From positions 248,001 to 312,000 of the forward strand of contig NZ_MLJO01000013.1 in the NCBI RefSeq assembly GCF_001956915.1: DNA of 64,000 nucleotides, read 5' to 3'. A model generated the notes under the pieces. That model was not told where the DNA came from. It did not search any database and saw nothing but the letters and a program-made list of their open reading frames with translations. The translations under genes were made by a program, and so were the position numbers. Positions 32,039 through 40,769 of this stretch are shown piece by piece. This stretch comes from Intrasporangium flavum (GTDB lineage Bacteria > Actinomycetota > Actinomycetes > Actinomycetales > Dermatophilaceae). Positions within the stretch are counted from its first letter, which is position 1. Every line of letters begins with the position of its first letter.

Positions 32039-33937
32039 GTGGCGCACACCCCTGAACGGTCGCGCGGCGGTCTCGCAGCCCTGGCGCTCGGCGCGCTCGG
32101 CGTCGTCTTCGGCGACATCGGCACCTCGCCGCTCTACGCCCTGCAGACCGTCTTCTCCGTCGACCACAACACCGTGGCGACGACCCCGGGCGACGTCTAC
32201 GGCGTCATCTCGCTCGTCTTCTGGTCGGTGACGCTCGTCGTCTCCGTCAAGTACGTCGTGTTCATCCTGCGGGCCGACAACGACGGCGAGGGCGGCGTCA
32301 TGGCGCTCGCCGCACTGGCGCGCACCGCCGTGCGTCCGGGCGGCAAGCGGTACGGGCTCGTCATGCTGCTCGGGGTCCTCGGCGCGTCGCTCTTCTACGG
32401 CGACAGCGTCATCACCCCGGCGATCTCCGTCATGTCAGCCATCGAGGGCCTGTCCGTGTCGACACCGGGAGTCGAGCACCTCGTCGTGCCGATCGGCGCC
32501 GCGATCATCGCCCTGCTCTTCGCCGGCCAGCGCTTCGGCACCGAGCTCGTCGGCCGCTTCTTCGGCCCCGTCATGGCGCTGTGGTTCGCCGTCCTCGCGG
32601 TACTGGGCGTCGCGCAGGTGGTGCGCGACCCGGCGATCATCGCCGGGCTCTCGCCGCACTACGCCGTGCTCTTCGTCGTCCAGCACCCGGGTGTCGCGTT
32701 CATCGCCATGGGTGCGGTCGTGCTGTCGATCACCGGCGCCGAGGCGCTCTACGCCGACATGGGCCACTTCGGTCGCGCCCCCATCCGGCGCGCGTGGTTC
32801 TTCGTCGTCTTCCCGGCCCTGACGCTGAACTACCTCGGCCAGGGGGCGCTCATCCTGCGCGACCCGTCGACGGCCGCGAGCCCGTTCTTCCACCTGGCGC
32901 CCGACGCCCTCGGCCTGCCGCTCGTCGTCCTGTCGACGGTCGCGACGATCATCGCCTCGCAGGCCGTCATCTCCGGGGCGTTCTCGGTGTCGCGGCAGGC
33001 CGAGCGCCTCGGCTACCTGCCCCGGCTCACGATCCGGCACACCTCGCGGCGCGAGCGCGGCCAGATCTACGTGCCGGCGGTCAACTGGACGCTCTTCGCC
33101 GGCGTCATCGCGCTGCTGCTGCTCTTCCGCTCCTCCGAGCGGCTCGCCACCGCGTACGGCCTCGCCGTCACCGGCACGTTCCTCATCACGACGACCCTGT
33201 TCCTCATCCACGCCGAGGCCGCGTGGGGCTGGGACCGTCGCCGCCTGCTGCTGCTCGGGATCCCGCTCGCGGCGCTCGAGCTGACGTACTTCGCCGCCAA
33301 CCTCACCAAGGTGTTCCACGGCGGCTGGCTGCCCCTCGTCATCGCGATCCTCGTGGCGACGGTCATGCTGACGTGGCAGCGCGGGCGGCTGCTCGTCACC
33401 GACCGCCGCACCGAGATGGAGGGCCCGCTCGAGCCGTTCATCGACTGGCTGCACACCGACCCGGTGTCCAAGGTGCCGGGCACGGCGGTGTTCCTGCACC
33501 CCGGCAAGGTGTCGACACCCCTGGCACTGCGTGAGAACGCGATGTTCAACCACGTCATCCACGAGCTCGTCCTCATCGTCAGCACCTCCTCGGAGAACGT
33601 GCCGTTCGTGCCGGACGAGGAGCGCGTCGAGCTCGACCACCTCGGCGACCCCTACGACGCCATCACGCACCTGACGCTGCGGTTCGGGTTCCAGGAGGAG
33701 CAGGACGTGCCGCGGGCCCTCGCCCTCGCGCGCGACCAGGGCATCGTCGAGGTCGACCCCGACACCGCCTACTACTTCCTGTCGCGGATCTCGGTGAACC
33801 GCGGGCCCGAGCCGACGATGCGGGCCTGGCGCAAGCGGCTCTTCCTGGCCCTGGCCCACAACGCGGCCTCGCCGACCGGCTACTTCAACCTGCCCGAGGA
33901 CCGCACCGTCTCGATGGGGGCCACCGTCACCTTCTGA
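32039..33937 (+). CDS. kup: Kup potassium transporter
   Basis: A 632-aa KUP/HAK/KT potassium-proton symporter. The family signature VVFGDIGTSPLYALQTVF is near the N-terminus, followed by about twelve membrane helices (including YGDSVITPAISVMSAIEG and GAEALYADMGHFGR). The C-terminal part from about residue 450 is cytoplasmic and contains AVFLHPG and the LTLRFGFQEEQDVP segment. It imports K+ with protons. I chose GTG 32039 because GGAAGGA lies 9 nt upstream; GTG 32021, which adds six residues, is the alternative. Confidence 0.95.
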   Translation: MAHTPERSRGGLAALALGALGVVFGDIGTSPLYALQTVFSVDHNTVATTPGDVYGVISLVFWSVTLVVSVKYVVFILRADNDGEGGVMALAALARTAVRPGGKRYGLVMLLGVLGASLFYGDSVITPAISVMSAIEGLSVSTPGVEHLVVPIGAAIIALLFAGQRFGTELVGRFFGPVMALWFAVLAVLGVAQVVRDPAIIAGLSPHYAVLFVVQHPGVAFIAMGAVVLSITGAEALYADMGHFGRAPIRRAWFFVVFPALTLNYLGQGALILRDPSTAASPFFHLAPDALGLPLVVLSTVATIIASQAVISGAFSVSRQAERLGYLPRLTIRHTSRRERGQIYVPAVNWTLFAGVIALLLLFRSSERLATAYGLAVTGTFLITTTLFLIHAEAAWGWDRRRLLLLGIPLAALELTYFAANLTKVFHGGWLPLVIAILVATVMLTWQRGRLLVTDRRTEMEGPLEPFIDWLHTDPVSKVPGTAVFLHPGKVSTPLALRENAMFNHVIHELVLIVSTSSENVPFVPDEERVELDHLGDPYDAITHLTLRFGFQEEQDVPRALALARDQGIVEVDPDTAYYFLSRISVNRGPEPTMRAWRKRLFLALAHNAASPTGYFNLPEDRTVSMGATVTF

Positions 33938-34059
33938 GCCCGGGCGCATGGTGGGCGCGTCCACGATGACGACCACCATTGCCGTCGGCGGCGTCGCGCC
34001 GTGCTCGAGCAGGCCGCAGCGCGCCGTTCGTGGTCGCCATCCCGGACCCGACCTCCCGT

Positions 34060-34065
34060 TACTGT
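34060..34065 (+). promoter_or_regulatory. candidate -10 box for APH-like gene
   Basis: TACTGT ends 7 nt before the GTG at 34073, a leaderless arrangement. Confidence 0.45.
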
Positions 34066-34072
34066 CGGACGC

Positions 34073-34966
34073 GTGACGCCGCCCGCCGAGAGTCCCGTCC
34101 GCCCCCGCCGGCCCGACCACCGCCACGCGGACGCGATCGCCTGGGCGCAGGAGCAGATCGACGCGCCGGTCACCTCGGTCCGGCCGCTGGAGGGCGGGCT
34201 CACCTCGACGATGCTCGAGCTGTCCGACGCGTCGGGCCGCGGCCACGTGCTCCGCCTCATGACGAACGAGCCGTGGCGCACCCACGGGGCCGAGCTGACG
34301 CGTCGGGAGCGCGCCGCGCAGGAGGCCGTGGCCGACACGCCCGTGCCCGCGCCGATGAGCGTCGCGCTCGACGCCGACGGTGCCGAGGCGGGCGTGGCCG
34401 CCCACCTCATGACGCGCCTGCCGGGCGCGCCGACGCGTGAGGTCGACGTGGCGACGGTCGAGGCGATGGCGGGCACCCTCGCCACCGTCCACGCGGTGCG
34501 TCCCGCCGAGCCCTTCCGCACGTACCAGTCGTGGGCGTGGGAGGCCAAGCGGGTGCTGCCCGCGTGGACGCGGCACCCGGCGTCGTGGACGCGGGCCTTC
34601 GAGGTGCTCGCGCAGGAGCCTCCCGGATACTTGCCGACCTTCCTGCACCGCGACTTCAGCCACCGCAACCTGCTCTGGAGCGACGGACGGGTGTCGGGGG
34701 TCGTCGACTGGGTCGAGGCCTCGACCGGGCCCGCGTGGCTCGACGCGGCGCACGCCGCCACCACCCTCGCGCTCGCCCACGGTCCGGCCCCGGCGCGGGC
34801 CTTCCTCGACGCGTACCGGCCCCTGGCGCCGGAGGAGCCGTCCGCCTTCTGGCTCGTCATGGACGCGGTCGGCTTCCTGCCTCCGCCGGGGCGGGCGCCG
34901 CTCTTCTCCACCCCGACCGAGCTGGCACGCCTGGACGCCTGGCTGCACGAGGTGGTGGCCCGATGA
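34073..34966 (+). CDS. APH-family phosphotransferase
   Basis: A 297-aa aminoglycoside-phosphotransferase-fold kinase. The N-lobe is seen as SVRPLEGGLTSTMLEL and VLRLMT. The catalytic loop is FLHRDFSHRNLLW (His-Arg-Asp in place of the commoner His-Gly-Asp), and the Mg-binding Asp is in GVVDWVEASTGPAWLD. The substrate cannot be named; related proteins phosphorylate aminoglycosides, homoserine or other small hydroxyl compounds. It is translationally coupled to the DinB gene (ATGA overlap). This gene is distinct from the APH-like kinase in the exopolysaccharide operon. Confidence 0.85.
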   Translation: MTPPAESPVRPRRPDHRHADAIAWAQEQIDAPVTSVRPLEGGLTSTMLELSDASGRGHVLRLMTNEPWRTHGAELTRRERAAQEAVADTPVPAPMSVALDADGAEAGVAAHLMTRLPGAPTREVDVATVEAMAGTLATVHAVRPAEPFRTYQSWAWEAKRVLPAWTRHPASWTRAFEVLAQEPPGYLPTFLHRDFSHRNLLWSDGRVSGVVDWVEASTGPAWLDAAHAATTLALAHGPAPARAFLDAYRPLAPEEPSAFWLVMDAVGFLPPPGRAPLFSTPTELARLDAWLHEVVAR

Positions 34967-35580
34967 TCGACGACTTCGCCCGGACCTACCTCCACGACGC
35001 GCTGCGGTGGGTGCGCGAGTCGATGCTGACCAAGCTCGACGGCCTGTCGGAGTACGACGCCCGCCGCCCGCTGACGAGCACCGGCACCAACGTGCTCGGC
35101 CTCGTGCGGCACCTCGCGATGAGCGAGGCGGTCTACCTCGGCGCCGTCCTCGACCGCCCCCTCCAGGGCATGCCGCGCTACGACGACCCCGGCTACACCA
35201 ACCGCGACCGGCTCTGGGTGCCCGAGGACCTCTCGCGCGCCGACGTCCTCGAGGAGTACGAACGGGCCTGCCGGCACGCCGACGCAACCATCGAGGCGCT
35301 GCCGGTCGACGCTCCCGGCTTCGTCCCGTGGTGGCCGCGCCCGCACGTCATGCTCTTCAACGTCCTGGTCCACGTGCTCACCGAGACCAACCGGCACGCG
35401 GGCCACGCCGACCTGCTGCGCGAGCAGCTCGACGGCGTCACGAGCCACGACGCAGGGCCCGTCTCCGAGGAGGAGGATGCCGACCGGGCGCGCCACCGGG
35501 GCCGCGTCGAGCACGCCGCCCGGGCCGCGCAGGAGCGGGCGGACGCGCGTCGGGAAGATACCCATGGGGGTATGAGTTAG
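34963..35580 (+). CDS. DinB-family protein (DUF664-like)
   Basis: A 205-aa four-helix-bundle protein of the DinB/YfiT superfamily. The three-histidine metal site is likely formed from LVRHLAMSE (about His46) and ETNRHAGHADLLRE (His pair near residue 148), a pattern used by thiol-dependent S-transferases in actinobacteria (mycothiol in this phylum). Its enzymatic role is not shown. It overlaps the upstream kinase by 4 bp. A CsoR/CstR-like palindrome lies in its last codons but belongs to the downstream operon. Confidence 0.85.
   Translation: MIDDFARTYLHDALRWVRESMLTKLDGLSEYDARRPLTSTGTNVLGLVRHLAMSEAVYLGAVLDRPLQGMPRYDDPGYTNRDRLWVPEDLSRADVLEEYERACRHADATIEALPVDAPGFVPWWPRPHVMLFNVLVHVLTETNRHAGHADLLREQLDGVTSHDAGPVSEEEDADRARHRGRVEHAARAAQERADARREDTHGGMS
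35558..35573. promoter_or_regulatory. CsoR/CstR-like operator
   Basis: The palindrome ATACCC-ATGG-GGGTAT (6-bp arms, 4-nt spacer) lies just upstream of the TAGCAT -10 of the persulfide-dioxygenase operon. It resembles G-tract pseudo-palindromes bound by CsoR-family repressors, whose sulfur-sensing member CstR controls cst operons with the same gene content. No CsoR-family gene is in the window. Confidence 0.65.
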
Positions 35581-35583
35581 CAT
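35578..35583 (+). promoter_or_regulatory. candidate -10 box of persulfide operon
   Basis: TAGCAT is 4 nt after the operator palindrome, so repressor binding would cover the -35/-10 spacer. The transcript start should be near 35590. Confidence 0.45.
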
Positions 35584-35618
35584 CGGTGGCAGTGACCGAC
35601 GCACACCCGGAGGAATCC

Positions 35619-36998
35619 GTGATCTTCACCCAGTACTACCTCGACTGCCTGTCGCAGGCCTCCTACCTGGTCGGCGACGAGAGCACCGGCCGTGCGGTCG
35701 TCGTCGACCCGCGCCGCGACGTCGCCGAGTACCTGGCCGATGCCGAGGCGCGGGGCCTGCAGGTCGTCGGGGTCGTCAACACCCACTTCCATGCGGACTT
35801 CGTCTCCGGCCACCTCGAGCTGGCCCGCGCGACCGGCGCCTGGATCGGCTACGGCGAGGGCGCGGCCACCGACTTCCCGGTGCGCCACCTCGCCGACGGT
35901 GAGCGGATCTCCCTCGGCGAGGTGACGCTCGAGGTCATGGCCACGCCCGGCCACACGCCCGAGTCGATCTCGGTGCTGGTCTTCGAGCACGCCGACGACG
36001 ACGTCGCCTACGGCGTCCTCACCGGCGACGCCCTCTTCATCGGCGACGTCGGCCGGCCCGACCTGCTCGCCTCGGTCGGGGCCTCCGCCGAGGAGCTGGG
36101 CCGGATGCTGTACGACTCCGTGCAGCGCAAGCTCATGGGGCTGCCCGACGCCGTCCGCGTCTTCCCCGCCCACGGGGCCGGGTCGGCGTGCGGCAAGAAC
36201 CTGTCCACCGAGCGTCAGTCGACCATCGGTGAGCAGCGCGCCCTCAACTACGCGTGCCAGCCGATGACCGAGGGCGAGTTCCTCGCCGTCGTCACGGCCG
36301 GACAGCCGGCCGCGCCCGAGTACTTCCTCTACAACGCGACGCTGAACAAGCAGTCCCGTGACGTGCGCGCCGTGGATGCCGCGGTGCCCGCCCTCGGCGT
36401 CGACGCGGTCGCGGCGGCCCTCGCCCGTGGGGCGCGCGTCCACGACGCCCGCGACGTGCAGGAGTTCGCGGCCGGGCACCTGCGTGGGGCGGTCAACGTG
36501 CCGGTCGACGGGCGGATGGCCGAGACCGTCGGCATGGTCTTCGCGCCCGACGAGCAGATCGTCGTCATCGCCCCCGAGGGTCAGGAGCAGGAGGTCGCCA
36601 CCCGCTTCGCCCGGATCGGCTACGACCACGTGCTCGGCTACGTCGCCGACCCCGAGGCCTACCTGCTGGCGCACCAGGACGAGGTGGTCCGGGCCAGCCG
36701 CCTGTCGGTCGCCGAGGTCGACGCGGCCCGCGAGCGTCACGACGTGCAGCTCGTCGACATCCGCAACGCCGGCGAGGTCGAGGCCGGGACCGTGCCCGGT
36801 GCGCGGCACATCCCGCTCGCCGAGCTGGCCCGCCGCGCACGCGAGCTCGACCCGACGCGTCCGGTCCTCGTCTTCTGCGCGGGTGGCTGGCGCAGCTCGG
36901 TCGGGGCGAGCCTGCTGCGCTCCCGGGGCTTCGTCGACGTGTCCGACATCCTCGGCGGCTTCGGCGCCTGGGACCGCGCCCGTGCCACCGTCGCCTGA
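35619..36998 (+). CDS. CstB-like persulfide dioxygenase/rhodanese
   Basis: A 459-aa three-part protein. The N-terminal metallo-beta-lactamase domain has NTHFHADFVSGH, TPGHTPES, LTGDALFIGD and FPAHG, the iron ligands of persulfide dioxygenases (ETHE1 group). A first rhodanese-like domain (about 250-345) has no catalytic Cys (VVIAPEGQE), so it is a pseudo-rhodanese. The second (about 355-455) has the active loop FCAGGWRS. This is the CstB layout, where persulfide is oxidised and sulfur passed on to give thiosulfate. GTG 35619 was chosen for its GGAGGA site; GTG 35592 is possible. TauE/SafE follows. Confidence 0.85.
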   Translation: MIFTQYYLDCLSQASYLVGDESTGRAVVVDPRRDVAEYLADAEARGLQVVGVVNTHFHADFVSGHLELARATGAWIGYGEGAATDFPVRHLADGERISLGEVTLEVMATPGHTPESISVLVFEHADDDVAYGVLTGDALFIGDVGRPDLLASVGASAEELGRMLYDSVQRKLMGLPDAVRVFPAHGAGSACGKNLSTERQSTIGEQRALNYACQPMTEGEFLAVVTAGQPAAPEYFLYNATLNKQSRDVRAVDAAVPALGVDAVAAALARGARVHDARDVQEFAAGHLRGAVNVPVDGRMAETVGMVFAPDEQIVVIAPEGQEQEVATRFARIGYDHVLGYVADPEAYLLAHQDEVVRASRLSVAEVDAARERHDVQLVDIRNAGEVEAGTVPGARHIPLAELARRARELDPTRPVLVFCAGGWRSSVGASLLRSRGFVDVSDILGGFGAWDRARATVA

Positions 36999-37025
36999 TC
37001 CCGGCCCCCGGACCGGGGTGTCGTC

Positions 37026-37844
37026 GTGCTGATCGCCGTCCCGCTCGGGCTCGCCATCGGCCTGGCGCTCGGCGCGCTCGGCGGGGGCGGCTCGATCCTC
37101 ACCGTCCCGGCCCTCGTGTACGTGCTCGGCCAGGACGCCCGCACCGCCACGACGAGCTCGCTCGTCATCGTCGGGCTCACCTCCCTCATCGCCCTCGTCC
37201 CGCACGCCCGGGCCCGACGCGTCCGGTTCGGTCAGGGACTCCTCTTCGGCGCGCTCGGCACCGCGGGCTCCCTCGCCGGCTCCGCGCTGTCGGCGTCGGT
37301 GCACCCGGACACCCTGCTCACGGCGTTCGCAGCCCTCATGCTCCTCGTCGCCACCCTCATGGTGCGACGGGCCCGGCGCGCCCGCGACACCCCGCGCGAC
37401 CTCGCCCACGAGTTCGACCCCACCCTCGAGCCGATGCTGAGGCTGCGGCCGTTCTCGTGCGCGTGCCCGCGGGTGGTCAGGATGGTCGTCACCGCCACCG
37501 CGGTCGGCCTGCTCACCGGGTTCTTCGGTGTGGGAGGCGGTTTCGCGCTCGTGCCGGCCCTCGTGCTCGCGCTCGGCTTCCCCATGCCGGTGGCCGTCGG
37601 CACGTCGCTGCTCGTCATCGCGGTCAACAGCGCCACGGCCCTCGCCGCCCGGCTCGGCTCGGGGGGCACCCACCTCGACTGGACGCTCATCGGCGTCTTC
37701 ACCCTCGCGGCGGTCGCCGGCAGCCTCGTCGGCGGACGGCTCACGAGCCGTGTCGACCCGCGTCACCTCACGACCGCCTTCGCGGTGCTGCTCGTGCTCG
37801 TCGGCCTCTACACGGGCGCCCGCTCGCTCGGCGTCGTCGGCTAG
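37026..37844 (+). CDS. TauE/SafE sulfite/organosulfur exporter
   Basis: A 272-aa membrane protein with about eight helices in two homologous halves, each carrying the TauE/SafE glycine motif (LGALGGGGSILTVPAL and LTGFFGVGGGFALVPAL). Family members move sulfite, thiosulfate or sulfonates. It starts 27 bp after the dioxygenase-rhodanese stop and so is part of the same persulfide-detoxification unit, exporting the sulfur oxyanion made there (inference). A cytoplasmic loop between the halves contains FSCACPR, three residues apart from one another in sulfur, which could bind a cofactor or be redox-active. Confidence 0.88.
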   Translation: MLIAVPLGLAIGLALGALGGGGSILTVPALVYVLGQDARTATTSSLVIVGLTSLIALVPHARARRVRFGQGLLFGALGTAGSLAGSALSASVHPDTLLTAFAALMLLVATLMVRRARRARDTPRDLAHEFDPTLEPMLRLRPFSCACPRVVRMVVTATAVGLLTGFFGVGGGFALVPALVLALGFPMPVAVGTSLLVIAVNSATALAARLGSGGTHLDWTLIGVFTLAAVAGSLVGGRLTSRVDPRHLTTAFAVLLVLVGLYTGARSLGVVG

Positions 37845-37988
37845 GTCGACGCCCTCCGACGCGTCGTGCGGGCCAGACGTGCCACGCGATCGCGACACCA
37901 GGACGCCGGGACGCCGGCGAGGACGCCCAGCGCGCCTGGGTGGCGAAAAGCAGTCGCCGCAGGCTCGCCCGGCCGTGAGACTGCCGGG

Positions 37989-38746
37989 ATGACGAGCAGC
38001 GAGGTGTGGACCGAGCAGGACGCGGCGACCTACGACGAGGACGCCGCCGAGCAGTTCGCGCCCGAGGTGCTCGGGCCCACCGTCGACCTGCTGGCTCGCC
38101 TGGCCGCGGACGGCCCGGCGCTCGAGCTCGCCGTCGGCACCGGACGCGTCGCGCTGCCGCTCGCGGCCCGAGGTGTACCCGTCTCGGGCATCGAGCTGTC
38201 CGAGCCGATGGCGGCCCGCCTGCGCGCCAAGGACCCCGACGGACGCGTGCCGGTCGTCGCCGGCGACATGGCCACGACCGTCGTCGACGGCGTCGGCGCC
38301 CACTCGCTCGTGTACCTCGTGTGGAACAGCATCTCCAACCTGCGCACCCAGGCCGAGCAGGTGCAGTGCTTCCGCAACGCCGCCCGCCACCTGCGCCCCG
38401 GCGGCCGGTTCGTCATCGACCTCTGGGTGCCTCCGCTGCAGCGGATGTCGCCCGGCCAGGACGCCGTGCCGATGGAGATCGGGCGCGACCACCTCGTCTT
38501 CGACACCTACGACCTCGTCACCCAGGAGAGCGCCTCGCACCACTACCGCACGCGCCCCGACGGCACGGTGCACCACGGCGTCGGGCCTTCCGCTACATCT
38601 GGCCCGCGGAGTGCGACCTCATGGCGCAGCTGGCCGGCCTCGAGCTGGAGTCGCGGTGGGCCGACTGGTCCGGCGCGCCGTTCACCGCTTCGAGCGAGTC
38701 CCACGTGTCGGTGTGGCGCAAGCCCGAGCCCGAGCCCAGGCCCTGA
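37989..38746 (+). pseudogene. class I SAM methyltransferase, one-base frameshift
   Basis: The first 197 codons read as a SAM-dependent methyltransferase: ALELAVGTGRVALPLA (SAM-binding motif I), GIELSEPM (motif acidic residue), GDMAT, VYLVWNSISNL and the HLRPGGRFVIDLW post-motif. At ggg 38583-38585 the frame is lost. The natural C-terminus (FRYIWPAECDLMAQL to VWRKPEPE) continues in a frame that requires one extra base before gcc 38585, and ends at 38746. In the unshifted frame the product would instead run on as low-quality sequence past 38800. So one G is missing from a G run, by mutation or sequencing error. The ATG is preceded 6 nt away by GAGACT. Confidence 0.8.
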
Positions 38747-38779
38747 CCCGGCGGGCCGGGCCAGGGCCGGACCGACGCG

Positions 38780-39811
38780 TCAGAACGTGCGCGTCACCTT
38801 GTTGAGGCCACGCGGCCGGTCGGGGTCGAGGCCCCGGCTCACGGCCAGCGACCGGGCGAGGCGCTGCAGCGGGAGGATCTGAACGACGGGAGCGAGCTGC
38901 TCGTCCATCCCCGTGGGCAGCGGCACGGCCGGCGCGGGCCCGCCGTCGGGTGGCGCGCCGACGACCGTGAGGTCGGCCCCGCGCGAGCGCAGCGCCTCGA
39001 CGACCGGGTCGAGGGCACGGCCGCCGGGGCCCTCCGGCACGACGACGAGCACCGGGCGGTCGGCGTCGATCATCGCGAGCGGGCCGTGCAGCAGGTCGGC
39101 GCCGGAGAAGGCGTGCGCCGACAGGTAGCACGTCTCCATCAGCTTGAGGGCGGCCTCGCGCGCCGTCGGGTAGGCGTAGCCGCGGGAGGTGGTCACGAGC
39201 TTGTCGACGAAACGGAAGCGGGCCACGACGTCGTCGACGTCGGCCTCGAGCGCGGCGTGGGCCCAGTCGGGTACCCGGCGGGCGGGCTCGTGGGGCAGGG
39301 AGGCCCACGCGCGGACGACGAGCCACAGCGCGAGCAGGCTCGAGGTGTAGGTCTTCGTCGCCGCGACCGAGCGCTCGGGCCCGGCGAGCACGTCGACGGA
39401 CAGCTCGCTCGCCCGCTGGAGGGGGGAGTCGTCGGTGTTGGTGACGGCGAGGGTCAGGGCGCCACCGGCTCGGGCCCGCTCGGTGGACTCGACGAGGTCG
39501 GGGGAGCCGCCGCTCTGGCTCACGGCCACCCAGAGGACGCCGTGGAGGTCGGGCTGGCGCTCGTACGCGGTGTAGACCGACGTCGAGACGAGGCCGCAGG
39601 GCAGGCCGAGCGTCGTCTCGACGAGGTACTTGGCGTAGAGGGCGGCGTGGTCGGAGGTGCCGCGGGCGGCGAGCAGCACGAACCGGGGACCGGCGGCGCG
39701 GATGCGCGCCGCGACGGCCTCGATCCGGTCGTGCGCCGCGAGCAGGCGGGTCAGGGCCTCGGGCTGCTCGGCGATCTCGGCCGCCATGAGACCGCCGGCG
39801 TGGGTGCTCAC
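38780..39811 (-). CDS. SIS-domain sugar isomerase/deaminase (AgaS/GlmS-like)
   Basis: A 343-aa protein with two sugar isomerase (SIS) domains: ARGTSDHAALYAKY then SQSGGSPDLVEST in the first half, and SRGYAYPTAREAALKLMETCYLSAHAF with LLHGPLAMID in the second. It has the C-terminal glutamine-independent half of GlmS without the amidotransferase domain. In amino-sugar catabolic loci such proteins deaminate glucosamine-6-P or a close relative. Here it stands beside the GntR regulator of the sialic acid genes and would handle GlcN-6-P made after NanE and NagA. GTG start shared with the GntR stop (GTGA overlap). Confidence 0.85.
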   Translation of the reverse strand: MSTHAGGLMAAEIAEQPEALTRLLAAHDRIEAVAARIRAAGPRFVLLAARGTSDHAALYAKYLVETTLGLPCGLVSTSVYTAYERQPDLHGVLWVAVSQSGGSPDLVESTERARAGGALTLAVTNTDDSPLQRASELSVDVLAGPERSVAATKTYTSSLLALWLVVRAWASLPHEPARRVPDWAHAALEADVDDVVARFRFVDKLVTTSRGYAYPTAREAALKLMETCYLSAHAFSGADLLHGPLAMIDADRPVLVVVPEGPGGRALDPVVEALRSRGADLTVVGAPPDGGPAPAVPLPTGMDEQLAPVVQILPLQRLARSLAVSRGLDPDRPRGLNKVTRTF

Positions 39812-40602
39812 GACGTCCCCGCGCGGGCGACCGCGGCGCCGGACGCCTCGGAGGCCGCGGCCCGGGCCGACGCGTCGGCGAAGAGCGTGGCGATGGTGCG
39901 CCGGATCGGCTCGTAGTGCTCGGCGAACGCCGTCTGCAGCCGCTCGACGTCGCGGGCCACGATGGCGTCGACGATCTCCTCGTGGGCCTCGGCGGTGCGC
40001 ATCCAGTCGGAGTCCTGGACCTTGAGGGTGGGGGCCACGCGTGCCTGCACCTGCCAGAACGCCTCGGTCAGCTGGGTCACGAGGTCGTTGCCGATGGCCT
40101 TCATGAGGCGGATGTGGAAGGCGCGGTCCTCCTCGACGTACGGCTTGCCCTCGATGGCGAGGCGCCGCATGCGCACGGCGAGCTCGCGCAGGTGGGCCAC
40201 CTCGACCTCGTCGAGCGTCTCGATCATGTGGGCCGAGAGGCCCTGCTCGAGCATCTGGCGGATGTTGACGAGGTCGGTCATGACCTTGCCGTCGGTGCCG
40301 GTGCTGAGCAGCCCGCGGAAGGCAAGGCTCTCGACGAGGGCGTTCATCGACAGCCGCCCGACGTAGGAGCCGTGGCCGTGGCGCACCTCGACGATGTCGA
40401 GGGCGGAGAGGCTCTTGATCGCCTCGCGCACACTGGTGCGGCTCGCGCCGATGGCGGCGATGAGCTCGTTCTCGGTCGGCAGCAGGTCGCCGGGGCGCAG
40501 GCGCTCCTCGAGGATGAACTGCTTGATGCGTTCGACCACGTCGTGGTTGCGTGAGCGAACGGGACTGGCCGTGACGTGCCCGTCCGGTCGGAGATCCGAC
40601 AT
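39808..40602 (-). CDS. GntR/FadR-family regulator of sialic acid genes
   Basis: A 264-aa GntR factor. The N-terminal winged helix has VVERIKQFILEERLRPGDLLPTENEL, SRTSVREAIKSLSALDIVEVRHGHGSYVG. The C-terminal FCD ligand domain (about 100-245) has metal-binding histidines/acidic residues (ARVAPT, AHEEIVDAIVARD, AFAEHYE). This is FadR-subfamily layout. It is divergent from the sialic acid transporter operon and followed by the SIS gene in the same transcript, so it most likely controls both in response to sialic acid or an amino sugar phosphate (inference). The ATG at 40602 has GAAGGGG 5 nt upstream. Confidence 0.88.
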   Translation of the reverse strand: MSDLRPDGHVTASPVRSRNHDVVERIKQFILEERLRPGDLLPTENELIAAIGASRTSVREAIKSLSALDIVEVRHGHGSYVGRLSMNALVESLAFRGLLSTGTDGKVMTDLVNIRQMLEQGLSAHMIETLDEVEVAHLRELAVRMRRLAIEGKPYVEEDRAFHIRLMKAIGNDLVTQLTEAFWQVQARVAPTLKVQDSDWMRTAEAHEEIVDAIVARDVERLQTAFAEHYEPIRRTIATLFADASARAAASEASGAAVARAGTS

Positions 40603-40640
40603 CTGTACCCCTTCACATCGATTCGGTAGGAGCAATCTAC

Positions 40641-40673
40641 AAGACATCCTTCCTCTTTTGGAAGACATATGAT
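40641..40673. promoter_or_regulatory. operator/promoter of sialic acid operon
   Basis: Two AAGACAT direct repeats start at 40641 and 40662, exactly 21 bp (two helical turns) apart. Between them lies the inverted repeat CTTCC-tctttt-GGAAG. The second copy overlaps TATGAT at 40668-40673, an almost perfect -10 for the binding-protein gene, and is followed by an ACAT-N3-ATGT dyad. This AT-richer patch is the obvious GntR target. Confidence 0.55.
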
Positions 40674-40769
40674 GTACTACCTGCGTTCACGGCGCGGTGA
40701 GTCCGCGCCCCCAGCACCGGATCGGCGACCCTCACGACCGATCCCCACGGACCCCAGCAGGAGAGAACC

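Noticed and set aside
34073..34966. Aminoglycoside resistance gene
   Set aside because: The fold is right, but the catalytic loop has HRD, the setting is housekeeping-like, and APH-fold kinases have many other substrates. The same applies to the kinase at 20001.
37989..38882. Longer methyltransferase read straight through the G run
   Set aside because: After residue 197 the frame becomes Ser/Arg/Pro-rich and loses all family character, whereas the +1 frame gives a natural C-terminus ending at 38746.
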